Assembly: GCA_910584595.1 (NCBI GenBank)
Contig: CAJUBQ010000037.1
Coordinates: 1-42,263 of the forward strand
Length of the DNA stretch: 42,263 nt
DNA from: an uncultured Eubacterium sp.
GTDB lineage: Bacteria > Bacillota > Clostridia > Lachnospirales > Lachnospiraceae
Direction of reading: 5' to 3'
Positions 1 to 5,935 of the stretch are shown here, piece after piece; positions within the stretch are counted from its first letter, which is position 1, and every line of letters starts with the position of its first letter. The notes under the pieces were generated by a model. The model saw nothing but the letters and a program-made list of their open reading frames with translations, ran no database searches and was not told the DNA's origin. The position numbers were made by a program, and so were the translations under genes.

Positions 1-81
1 ATGCTTAGGGATTCTTACATTCTGGAACAGGAACAAGAAACAAGGGCAGCTCTCCGCCATCCGGCGTCTGGTAATCCAGAA

Positions 82-111
82 AAAGCAACATTTTGTCTAA
101 ACTGTTGCTTT
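82..111 (-). terminator. Weak hairpin, possible terminator reading leftward
   Basis: AAAGCAAC (82-89) pairs with GTTGCTTT (104-111) around a 14-nt loop. Read on the minus strand the stem is followed by TTTTTC, as in a rho-independent terminator. No gene in the window ends here, so the assignment is tentative. Confidence 0.35.
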
Positions 112-127
112 GTTACTTGTCCACCCC

Positions 128-136
128 CGTGTGAAT
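128..136. repeat. Left copy of the 9-bp IS target-site duplication
   Basis: CGTGTGAAT at 128-136 is repeated exactly at 1941-1949, immediately outside the two terminal inverted repeats. A 9-bp direct repeat fits the duplications made by IS4-type elements. It indicates insertion by transposition with no later rearrangement of the ends. Confidence 0.85.
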
Positions 137-404
137 CAATGTCATTAACTTTAGAAAAAATCATGCGGGAAACTACACTTAGAAACAGAAAGAAGGTCAA
201 CTTAATGTTGCTGAATTGAATATTTTAAATCTAACTGCAAGAAGTAATTGATAAAACGTGAAAAAAGAGGATTTTTCATCTTAAATCTTTAATCGTAATT
301 GATAGGAAGGCATAACAAGAAAGCCGATCTAACTATTTTTATAAAACAATTGAATCCGCTTGGAAACAGGTGTATATTAAAGATGCGTTGTTTGGCTTCT
401 GCGG

Positions 405-1727
405 TTAATTTCGATAGCAGAAGCTCATTGGGATTTTGAATCTTTTCTGTCGTGGGAAGGTTCGACCTGGCCTGACCGCCTCTATATTGCTGGCGATTAG
501 GCCCTCCGCATCCATGACGCTTTTTCCGTCATGGATGCGGAGAAAATCCCTGCATGTCTTGACAGCCTGTGAATAGTTCACCTGGCATTCGTGTTTCCTT
601 TCGTTTTGTTCAATTTCCACACTTAACGCTATTTCTGAGCAGAAATTATGCAGTATGGCCCTGGCCCATATTTCCTGCGCAACATATTCATATTTTTTCG
701 AGCGCAGCGCTTTTAGGCGCAGCGGGTATTTGACGTCCCGGTAAGCATTTTCCTGGTCCCAGCGCAGATGGTAAAGCTCCCTGAAGCCATCCATGTCAAA
801 TTCCCGGTCTGGCAGATTTGTGATCAGGCTTTCGTAGGAGCCGGAGGACAGCTCGAACCGGACGGCCCGCAGGGCAATGTCATATTCAGGCCTTGTGTCC
901 GTAAGATAATCCATAGGGACTTTGGCGCATATGTGGCGGTAGCTTTCCGCCAGTTCCGGACGCCACCGTTTTTTCTTTGACTGGGATCTGGAGAGGATGC
1001 GTTCCACATGCGTATCCAGGGCCTGCACCCCTTCCAGGCTGCGGCCCAGGATCTTTTCCGCCTTTTTGTCTGTGCGGCGGATCAGGAAATGCTGTCCGTT
1101 TTCAATGACATGCGCAAAATTGTTGTAAGAGGCATAGCCCCTGTCGCCGAGATAGATGGATGCCGGGCCGTCCCCGGCGGGGCCGGACGCATCGACCATC
1201 TGACAGAAGGCACTGTATTCATTGCGTTTCCGACCGGGCTGGATGACGAGGTCGGTAAAGCGCCTGTCCAGGATGGAATAAAAAGCGTTTATGTAAGCCT
1301 GGTTATAGCCTTTTGGGGACATGCCGCCTGGAGGATAAAAAGTGTCAGGGTCATCCGGGTCGCGGAAAATGTCGAGCGCGGACCCGTCACAGGCGACCAG
1401 GCGGTATTTCCCGTTGAAAAGATTGTTTTTCAACTGCCTGTTGAAAGCCAGGAGCAGACACCTGAGGGCCCCGTCCTTAAGATTGTGTAGCTGTCTGTAA
1501 AAAGCCGCCTTGGAAGGCGCATCGGTGCTGCGGCCGAAATAAGTGTAGATCTCCTCCCGGATGCATTCCCCTTCCATAGTAAGGAGCATGAGGATAAGCC
1601 GCTTAAAGCCGAGCTTCCTGTTACGGGTGAAATCCCTGCCGGGCCTTTTGGCGTATTTTTCAGGATCCGCCGCCAGATCATCAATGGCGGCAAGTAAGAT
1701 TGCTTTCACAGAATCAGAAAACTTCAT
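405..1727 (-). CDS. IS4-family DDE transposase
   Basis: This 440-residue protein would catalyse cut-and-paste transposition of the surrounding element. The DDE triad is visible: D114 in CDGSALDIF, D195 in YLGDRGYAS and E326 in YHLRWDQENAYRDVK. The last stretch matches the IS4 signature Y-(2)-R-(3)-E-(6)-K exactly (Y319, R322, E326, K333). Length and motif spacing are normal, and the frame is uninterrupted. The start has a GGGAGGG ribosome binding site about 7 bases upstream. It is the only gene of the element bounded by inverted repeats at 137-154 and 1923-1940. Confidence 0.93.
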   Translation of the reverse strand: MKFSDSVKAILLAAIDDLAADPEKYAKRPGRDFTRNRKLGFKRLILMLLTMEGECIREEIYTYFGRSTDAPSKAAFYRQLHNLKDGALRCLLLAFNRQLKNNLFNGKYRLVACDGSALDIFRDPDDPDTFYPPGGMSPKGYNQAYINAFYSILDRRFTDLVIQPGRKRNEYSAFCQMVDASGPAGDGPASIYLGDRGYASYNNFAHVIENGQHFLIRRTDKKAEKILGRSLEGVQALDTHVERILSRSQSKKKRWRPELAESYRHICAKVPMDYLTDTRPEYDIALRAVRFELSSGSYESLITNLPDREFDMDGFRELYHLRWDQENAYRDVKYPLRLKALRSKKYEYVAQEIWARAILHNFCSEIALSVEIEQNERKHECQVNYSQAVKTCRDFLRIHDGKSVMDAEGLIASNIEAVRPGRTFPRQKRFKIPMSFCYRN

Positions 1728-1779
1728 AATGTGTCCCTCCCTGGATTGAAAATAATGTATATTTCTAAATCCAAGGGCT

Positions 1780-1816
1780 GCTTTTGTTTCCTCTAAAAAG
1801 CATCAGAAACAAAAGC
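1780..1816 (-). promoter_or_regulatory. Hairpin in the transposase leader
   Basis: GCTTTTGTTTC (1780-1790) pairs with GAAACAAAAGC (1806-1816) around a 15-nt loop, about 50 bases upstream of the transposase start. It lies inside the element. It could limit transposase translation or transcription, as leader hairpins do in other IS4 elements. That role is inferred from position. Confidence 0.4.
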
Positions 1817-1893
1817 GGCCGCACATTTTCAGTGTTTTGTCAACTGTTATTTTATTAAAAAATTATAAAAATTTGAGTTACTGGTAGAAAAAC

Positions 1894-1922
1894 GGAAATT
1901 CTGCTAAAAAAGCAGAATTTCC
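1894..1922 (-). terminator. Terminator-like hairpin at the IS end, likely blocks read-in
   Basis: GGAAATTCTGCT (1894-1905) pairs perfectly with AGCAGAATTTCC (1911-1922) around a 5-nt loop. Reading leftward into the element, the stem is followed by GTTTTTCT, a short T tract. It sits directly inside the right inverted repeat, between outside DNA and the transposase gene. Structures here in several IS families stop outside transcription from expressing transposase. Confidence 0.55.
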
Positions 1923-1940
1923 CTAAAGTAAATGACATTG

Positions 1941-2126
1941 CGTGTGAATAGTAACTATTATAAAACAGTTAGGAACTGTAAATAAATAACTTTTAAATAG
2001 TAAGTAGTTGCCAGGTATCCAGCTCATCGCGAAGCAATTTCTAATGCCTGGATACATAACAGTTCCATGAGGTATCTAACTGTTACCGACATTGAAAAAG
2101 TTAATCAGAAATCATTATTTAATCTC
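1941..2126. other. Intergenic region with small inverted repeats
   Basis: Together with the 5' part of the insertion sequence this leaves 1728-2198 without a gene. It starts with the right target duplication (1941-1949). It holds ACAGTT/AACTGT inverted pairs at 1965-1979 and 2059-2083, an 8-bp stem GTATCCAG/CTGGATAC (2015-2022 with 2048-2055), and a 25-bp segment (1977-2001) repeated at 3491-3515. I recognise no known structured RNA. The region looks like a family of intergenic repeats. Confidence 0.45.
1977..2001. repeat. 25-bp intergenic direct repeat, copy 1
   Basis: This segment matches 3491-3515 at 24 of 25 positions. The identical core is AATAAATAACTTTTAAATAG plus one further T (1981-2001). 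The two copies flank the LysM gene and plsC in the same orientation. Function unknown. Confidence 0.7.
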
Positions 2127-2178
2127 TTGACAAACATATGTTCCTAATCTATAATATTGTAAATCGAACATATGTTTC
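2127..2178 (+). promoter_or_regulatory. Sigma-A promoter with two LexA-box operators
   Basis: A near-consensus promoter is visible: TTGACA (2127-2132), 17-bp spacer, TATAAT (2150-2155). AACATATGTTC (2133-2143) fills the spacer and CGAACATATGTTTC (2165-2178) lies just downstream of the start point. The Gram-positive LexA consensus is CGAACNNNNGTTCG. The second site matches at all but one of the conserved positions and the first is a weaker copy. Placement over and just after the promoter suits repression by LexA and induction by DNA damage. Confidence 0.8.
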
Positions 2179-2198
2179 AAGCAGGAGATGATGCGATC

Positions 2199-2519
2199 AT
2201 GAAAAATATCAAAAGAGATAAAATTAACCCGATTACTGTAATTATAATTTTGCAAATTTTATTCTTTATTGTCTGTTTGACTGCAATTACTAACCAAATA
2301 AGCAGATATACGCAAAGTCAGGGGAAAGAAAAAAAGGCAGAACGTTTTGCAAGCGTTAAGGTGTGTTCCGGTGAAACACTGTGGGAAATTTCTAAACGTT
2401 ATTATACAGATGAATATGAGAATATACACTCTTATGTAAAAAAGATTATGCAATTAAATAATATGACAGATGAAGAAATTAATTCCGGGGCATATGTTAT
2501 TATTCCGTATTACGATTAG
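2199..2519 (+). CDS. yneA: LysM membrane protein, YneA-like SOS division inhibitor
   Basis: This 106-residue protein has one N-terminal membrane segment (about residues 11-31), a short lysine-rich linker and a LysM domain (about 53-103, starting at VKVCSGETLWEISKRYY). This is the layout and length of Bacillus YneA, which delays division during the SOS response. The promoter with two LexA boxes directly upstream supports the same role here. I start at ATG 2199 because AGGAG at 2183-2187 is spaced for it; the frame also has an ATG at 2172, inside the LexA box. In many relatives lexA sits next door; here it is absent and an insertion sequence lies upstream. Orthology to YneA is inferred from architecture and regulation rather than residue similarity. 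Confidence 0.72.
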   Translation: MKNIKRDKINPITVIIILQILFFIVCLTAITNQISRYTQSQGKEKKAERFASVKVCSGETLWEISKRYYTDEYENIHSYVKKIMQLNNMTDEEINSGAYVIIPYYD

Positions 2520-2522
2520 TTT

Positions 2523-2552
2523 ACAGTTTTGGCAAGCTCCTGACGGAACTGT
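2523..2552. repeat. ACAGTT/AACTGT inverted pair after yneA
   Basis: ACAGTT (2523-2528) and AACTGT (2547-2552) can form a 6-bp stem just after the yneA stop codon. The same pair recurs at 1965-1979, 2059-2083 and 3583-3602. No good T tract follows, so a terminator role is doubtful. Confidence 0.4.
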
Positions 2553-2698
2553 TACAATAAATTTTTATTAGAAAATCTTTCTTTTGAAAATGAATAGAAA
2601 TATTTCACATTTTGTGTTAAACTATTGCCTATGGAATAAAAGCAATTTTCAAACACACTCCAGCAGATAAATTTTAATACGATAAGGTGATTGTATTT

Positions 2699-3415
2699 AT
2701 GTTCAGATTTTTATATGTTATTATTATGAACCTGTTTCGTGCACCATACATGATAACAAGAATGCGGTATGAAGCGGACCATCCTGAAAAATATTCCGTA
2801 GAAAAGCGATATGAACTGGATCAGCGCGCAATTCGCATTATGTGTAATACAGGCAGAATCCAAACCGCTTGTTACGGAAAGGAAAATCTTCCAAAGGAAG
2901 GCGGATATATTATGTATCCAAATCACCAAGGAAAGTTTGATGCACTGGCAATTATTCTGTGTCATGAATCTCCATGTTCTATTGTAATGGATATTAAAAA
3001 ATCCAAGTCTATATTGGTGCGTGAATTTGTAGATTTACTGGAAGGAAAACGGCTGGACAAAGCAGATGTCCGCCAGGCAATGACAATTATCCGCGAAGTG
3101 GCGGCTGAAGTAAAAGAAGGAAAACGTTATATTTTATTTCCAGAGGGAGGATATGAGTTTAATAATAAAAACCGGATAGCTGATTTTAAACCAGGCAGTT
3201 TTAAGAGTGCAACAATGTCAAAAGCGCCCATTGTACCGGTTGCGTTGATTGATTCCTTTAAGGTATTTAACAGCCTTCATATAATGCCGGTAACGGCTCA
3301 GGTTCATTTTTTAAAGCCAATTCCATATGAAGAATATCAGGGAATGAAGACACAGGAAATTGCGAAGCTTGTAAAATCCCGGATTGAAGAAGAAATTGCC
3401 GCATATACATTTTAA
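2699..3415 (+). CDS. plsC: 1-acyl-sn-glycerol-3-phosphate acyltransferase (PlsC family)
   Basis: The enzyme would transfer an acyl chain to lysophosphatidic acid to give phosphatidic acid, the membrane phospholipid precursor, at the inner face of the membrane. The PlsC/LPLAT motifs are present: NHQGKFD with H76 and D81 (the H-x4-D catalytic pair) and FPEGG at 147-151. A hydrophobic N-terminus could anchor it. Length (238 residues) is typical. I chose ATG 2699 because AAGGTGA (2684-2690) lies 8 bases before it; a GTG four codons upstream overlaps that site. It follows yneA on the same strand after about 180 bp and faces the recombinase gene. Confidence 0.88.
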   Translation: MFRFLYVIIMNLFRAPYMITRMRYEADHPEKYSVEKRYELDQRAIRIMCNTGRIQTACYGKENLPKEGGYIMYPNHQGKFDALAIILCHESPCSIVMDIKKSKSILVREFVDLLEGKRLDKADVRQAMTIIREVAAEVKEGKRYILFPEGGYEFNNKNRIADFKPGSFKSATMSKAPIVPVALIDSFKVFNSLHIMPVTAQVHFLKPIPYEEYQGMKTQEIAKLVKSRIEEEIAAYTF

Positions 3416-3430
3416 ATTTTAACAAAATAG

Positions 3431-3484
3431 AAGGAAATAATTTTGACGCTCATCAGAAATCAAAAGCGCCATCATTATTTCCTT
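3431..3484. terminator. Long imperfect hairpin between convergent genes
   Basis: AAGGAAATAAT (3431-3441) pairs with ATTATTTCCTT (3474-3484), and an inner CGCT/AGCG stem (3447-3450 with 3465-3468) extends it. It lies 15 bp after the plsC stop, where the plsC and recombinase transcripts converge. No T tract follows, so it may be a weak terminator or a small repeat element. Confidence 0.45.
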
Positions 3485-3490
3485 AGAAAA

Positions 3491-3515
3491 TGTGAATAAA
3501 TAACTTTTAAATAGT
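3491..3515. repeat. 25-bp intergenic direct repeat, copy 2
   Basis: Second copy of the segment at 1977-2001, with one mismatch (G for A at the fourth base). Just after it lies a hairpin with GATTTTT (3522-3528) and AAAAATC (3546-3552), and CTTCGAGAG (3529-3537) recurs inverted at 3613-3621 inside the end of the recombinase gene. Confidence 0.65.
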
Positions 3516-3594
3516 GCGCAGGATTTTTCTTCGAGAGCTCTGCTTAAAAATCAGGCGCATAACAGGCTATGTAACTGATTTGACAGTTCTTTTT

Positions 3595-4653
3595 CTAACT
3601 GTTCAAACCATTCTCTCGAAGCTGTACCATTTTAGCAGCTTGCCTTCTTCTTGCATCTGCCTGTGCTGCATAGTGGCGTCTTGTTGTATTGACGTCTTTA
3701 TGTCCCAGCACATCCGCAACAAGATAAATGTCTCCGGTTTCCTGATAGAGATTTGTGCCAAAAGTACTGCGCAGCTTATGAGGTGTAATACGCTTGACAG
3801 TTGTAACAAGTTGTGCATATTTTTTCACAAGTTTCTCAACAGACCGTACACTCATCCGTTTACGCTGCATGGATAAAAACAGCGCGTTTGTATGGCCTTC
3901 TACAGCTTCAGTTTCATTGCGCATATCAAGGTAATCCAGAAGCGCGTCAGCTACTTCGTCGTTAAAATATACAATTACCTCAGCGCCGCCTTTTCGGCGT
4001 ACCTTTACACCGTTATTTTTAAAATCAAGGTCATTGATGTCAATGCCGACACATTCTGATACACGAATTCCGGTTCCAAGCAGGAGTGAAAGCAGTGCAA
4101 GATCACGAAGCTTTGTTTGTTCATGATAAGCAAGCTGATGGGCTGTCAGGTTTTCTCCTGATTCCACTTCATCCAAAAGCATAGCGACTTCATCCACGTC
4201 TAAACGGATAATTTCTTTTTCATGTAATTTTGGCGTCTTTACTAAATCGGGCGGATTCGTCTGAATCATTTGCTTTCTGAAAAAGTAGTTGTAAAAACTG
4301 CGAAGACTCGCAAGTTTTCTGGAAATTCCCCGTTCATCATTCGTATGTTCCACGCCATCTTTCGTGTAAACCTTTAAGTAGTTCAAATATTCTTCAATAT
4401 CCAGCGGTGTAATCATGTCTAAAAACGAAATGGGAATATTTGTAATCTCATATTTTTTGCATATTGGATTATTTTCATGTAAAAAAGAGAAGAAAATACC
4501 AAGATCATAGGCATAAGCCAGACGGGTACGGGATGACGTCGTATGTTCTGTGCCAAGAAAGTACTCCTGGCAAAAACGCGGCAATTCTTTTGTCATTGCA
4601 CGCAGCTTTAATTCATTTTCAATTTTTACTTTTTCATGATATGTTTTTTCCAT
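3595..4653 (-). CDS. Tyrosine recombinase (phage-integrase family, XerC/D-like)
   Basis: This 352-residue site-specific recombinase has an N-terminal core-binding (SAM-like) domain (about residues 25-140) and a C-terminal catalytic domain. The active residues are R197 (GTGIRVSE), K221 (RRKGG), H292 and R295 (TPHKLRSTFG), H318 (LGHKDVNTT) and nucleophile Y328 (RRHYA). The set is complete, so it should be active. No adjacent prophage or integron genes are visible, and XerC/D-like chromosomal function is as likely as a mobile-element role. The start has AAGGTGG 10 bases upstream. Four 17-bp tandem repeats lie 20-87 bp before the start codon. The gene may be cotranscribed with the upstream ttcA-like gene, whose stop lies within the repeats. 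Confidence 0.88.
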   Translation of the reverse strand: MEKTYHEKVKIENELKLRAMTKELPRFCQEYFLGTEHTTSSRTRLAYAYDLGIFFSFLHENNPICKKYEITNIPISFLDMITPLDIEEYLNYLKVYTKDGVEHTNDERGISRKLASLRSFYNYFFRKQMIQTNPPDLVKTPKLHEKEIIRLDVDEVAMLLDEVESGENLTAHQLAYHEQTKLRDLALLSLLLGTGIRVSECVGIDINDLDFKNNGVKVRRKGGAEVIVYFNDEVADALLDYLDMRNETEAVEGHTNALFLSMQRKRMSVRSVEKLVKKYAQLVTTVKRITPHKLRSTFGTNLYQETGDIYLVADVLGHKDVNTTRRHYAAQADARRRQAAKMVQLRENGLNS

Positions 4654-4672
4654 AATAAATTTTCCACCTTAA

Positions 4673-4740
4673 GTTCAAATATTTGTGAAGTTCGAATATT
4701 TATGAAGTTCAAATATTTACAAAGTTCAAATATTTATGAA
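4673..4740. repeat. Four tandem 17-bp repeats upstream of the recombinase
   Basis: The units are 4673-4689, 4690-4706, 4707-4723 and 4724-4740, with consensus GTTCAAATATTTATGAA. They are exactly adjacent and differ at one to four positions. Each carries the palindromic core AAATATTT. The last unit covers the ttcA-like stop codon (4734-4736), and the first ends 20 bp from the recombinase start. The array could be a cluster of protein-binding sites controlling or bound by the recombinase. Its function is not established. Confidence 0.85.
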
Positions 4741-5459
4741 AAACATTCCGGCCAGTCATCAAAAGAAGCGGATTGAATCGCTGTGAATAATCTGTCTTTG
4801 ATAGCCGGGTGTTCTTTTTGAAGCGTCCAAAGCATGTTTTTAACATATTGCCGCTTCGTATGTCCATCTGCCGGGCAGGGGTTTTTAACCGTCGGAAGCT
4901 GGTATTTATTCTGAAAGCCGTTTATCTCAGCCTCAGAAACATAGAGCAATGGCCGAATTAACGTTAAACCTGAACGCTCCCAATATGTTTTCGGCGAAAA
5001 CGTATGAAACCGGCCTTCAAAAAACAAAGAAAGCAGCATTGTTTCAATCAGGTCATCCCGATGATGACCGTAAGCGACCTTATTGCAGCCATATTTTAAA
5101 GCAGCCTCATTGAGTGCGCCTTTTCGAAGTTTTGCACACAGAGAACAAGGATGAGAGGACTTTTTATGCTGAAAAACAATTTCCTGAATTTGCGTAGATA
5201 TCACTTCATAGGGAACCTCAAGCGCTTCACAATAATTCTGAATCGGCTGCAGATGAAAGTCTTCAAATCCGAGATGAACCGTAAATGCAGCTAATTCGAA
5301 GCGTTTCGGGTAAAAACGCTGAAGATTTTTTAAAGCGCAGAGCAGCGCAATGGAATCTTTGCCGCCTGAAATGCCTACTGCAATCCGGTCCCCATCTTCC
5401 AGAAGATGATAATCATCTACAGCACGCCGAACATAGCTGAGCAGTCGTTTCAAATTCAT
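4734..5459 (-). CDS. ttcA: TtcA-like tRNA 2-thiocytidine synthetase family protein
   Basis: TtcA-type enzymes activate a tRNA cytidine with ATP and insert sulfur, using an iron-sulfur cluster. The PP-loop SGGKDS lies at residues 31-36. C105 and C108 (HPCSLCAKLRKG) plus C195 (NPCPADG) correspond to the three cluster cysteines of the family, and the conserved GHHRDD follows at 131-136. At 241 residues the protein is somewhat short but complete. I start at ATG 5459, which has AGGAGG 6 bases upstream; the frame continues 13 codons further without a binding site. It is divergent from the XRE/Fic operon and may read into the recombinase gene. TilS-type activity is less likely because the cysteines fit TtcA. 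Confidence 0.82.
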   Translation of the reverse strand: MNLKRLLSYVRRAVDDYHLLEDGDRIAVGISGGKDSIALLCALKNLQRFYPKRFELAAFTVHLGFEDFHLQPIQNYCEALEVPYEVISTQIQEIVFQHKKSSHPCSLCAKLRKGALNEAALKYGCNKVAYGHHRDDLIETMLLSLFFEGRFHTFSPKTYWERSGLTLIRPLLYVSEAEINGFQNKYQLPTVKNPCPADGHTKRQYVKNMLWTLQKEHPAIKDRLFTAIQSASFDDWPECFS

Positions 5460-5489
5460 GAGTTCCTCCTGTTGTATTAAGCTTTTCCT

Positions 5490-5518
5490 ATTATACAATA
5501 GGACTTGTAAAAAGTAAA
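5490..5518 (-). promoter_or_regulatory. Promoter of the ttcA-like gene
   Basis: On the minus strand TTTACT (5518-5513), a 17-bp spacer and TATAAT (5495-5490) form a good sigma-A promoter about 30 bp upstream of the start codon at 5459. Confidence 0.65.
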
Positions 5519-5575
5519 TATTGGGAAATTATTTGTATTACCGATTTTTCTTGTCATAAATCTTGACATTTTTTG

Positions 5576-5604
5576 TTGACTTTTCATTCGGTTTTACATA
5601 TAAT
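5576..5604 (+). promoter_or_regulatory. Promoter of the XRE / ImmA-Fic operon
   Basis: TTGACT (5576-5581), 17-bp spacer and TATAAT (5599-5604) lie just before the AAAGGAGG binding site of the XRE gene. A second TTGACA at 5563-5568 is out of register. No other good promoter precedes the second gene, so one transcript is likely. Confidence 0.72.
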
Positions 5605-5626
5605 AACTAAAAAGGAGGAAGCTATC

Positions 5627-5935
5627 ATGAATGAAAGATTAAAACAGGCCAGAAAATATTTAAATTTATCTCAGGAGTTTGTAGCGCGCCAAATGAATCT
5701 TTCACGTCCGACAATTAGTGCAATTGAAGCCGGGCAGCGAAAAGTCACAGCTGAAGAACTTGCAGGATTTTCTAAATTGTATGGTGTTTGTATTGATGAA
5801 TTGGTGAATGGAAAAGCGTCTGAAAATTCCAAGACCGAAATGTTTGCAAGAGCATTTTCTGAATTATCAGAAATTGACCAAAAAGAAATTATGAATTTAA
5901 TCGATTTTAAACGCAAATATAAGGAGAATTTTTAA
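5627..5935 (+). CDS. XRE-family helix-turn-helix regulator (antitoxin-like)
   Basis: This 102-residue protein starts with a Cro/C1-type helix-turn-helix domain (about residues 3-60: RLKQARKYLNLSQ, then LSRPTISAIEAGQRKV) followed by a charged C-terminal tail. ATG 5627 is chosen because AAAGGAGG precedes it at normal spacing. Its stop codon directly abuts the ATG of the ImmA/IrrE-Fic gene. XRE genes paired with ImmA/IrrE proteases often encode repressors that are cleaved by the protease, as in ImmR/ImmA of ICEBs1. Here it probably represses its own operon and may act as the antitoxin or target of the downstream protein. That role is inferred from the pairing. Confidence 0.85.
   Translation: MNERLKQARKYLNLSQEFVARQMNLSRPTISAIEAGQRKVTAEELAGFSKLYGVCIDELVNGKASENSKTEMFARAFSELSEIDQKEIMNLIDFKRKYKENF

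Larger units (their letters stand above)
1..136. other. Left edge, non-coding flank of the insertion sequence
   Basis: I see no convincing gene here. An open frame begins at base 1 but runs across the end of the insertion sequence and resembles no protein I know. The only structure is an 8-bp hairpin at 82-111. The last nine bases (128-136) are the left copy of the target duplication of the insertion sequence that starts at 137. Confidence 0.5.
137..1940 (-). mobile_element. Complete IS4-family insertion sequence, 1804 bp
   Basis: The ends are 18-bp inverted repeats: CAATGTCATTAACTTTAG at 137-154 and, on the other strand, CAATGTCATTTACTTTAG at 1940-1923 (17 of 18 match). They are flanked by the 9-bp direct repeat CGTGTGAAT. 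A single transposase gene (405-1727) lies between, with about 250 bp of non-coding DNA on its 3' side (a small TGAAAAA/TTTTTCA hairpin sits at 259-278) and about 210 bp on its 5' side. The transposase region looks clearly richer in GC than its neighbours, which suggests recent arrival. Intact ends and reading frame suggest it could still be active. Confidence 0.88.

Noticed and set aside
1..219. Open frame of 72 codons at the left edge
   Set aside because: It crosses the left inverted repeat of the IS element, has no ribosome binding site and no recognisable protein similarity.
1008..1490. 160-codon open frame antisense to the transposase
   Set aside because: Shadow of the GC-rich transposase gene on the other strand, with no binding site.
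1941..2126. Possible riboswitch or structured RNA upstream of yneA
   Set aside because: The stems are short, no known aptamer core is recognisable, and the region ends before the mapped promoter, so it would not be in the yneA leader.
3595..4653. Recombinase as marker of a prophage or integrative element
   Set aside because: No phage, conjugation or att-site signatures are visible on either side; neighbours are housekeeping genes.
4673..4740. 17-bp repeats considered as CRISPR or plasmid replication iterons
   Set aside because: Units are contiguous with no spacers, and no replication initiator gene is adjacent.
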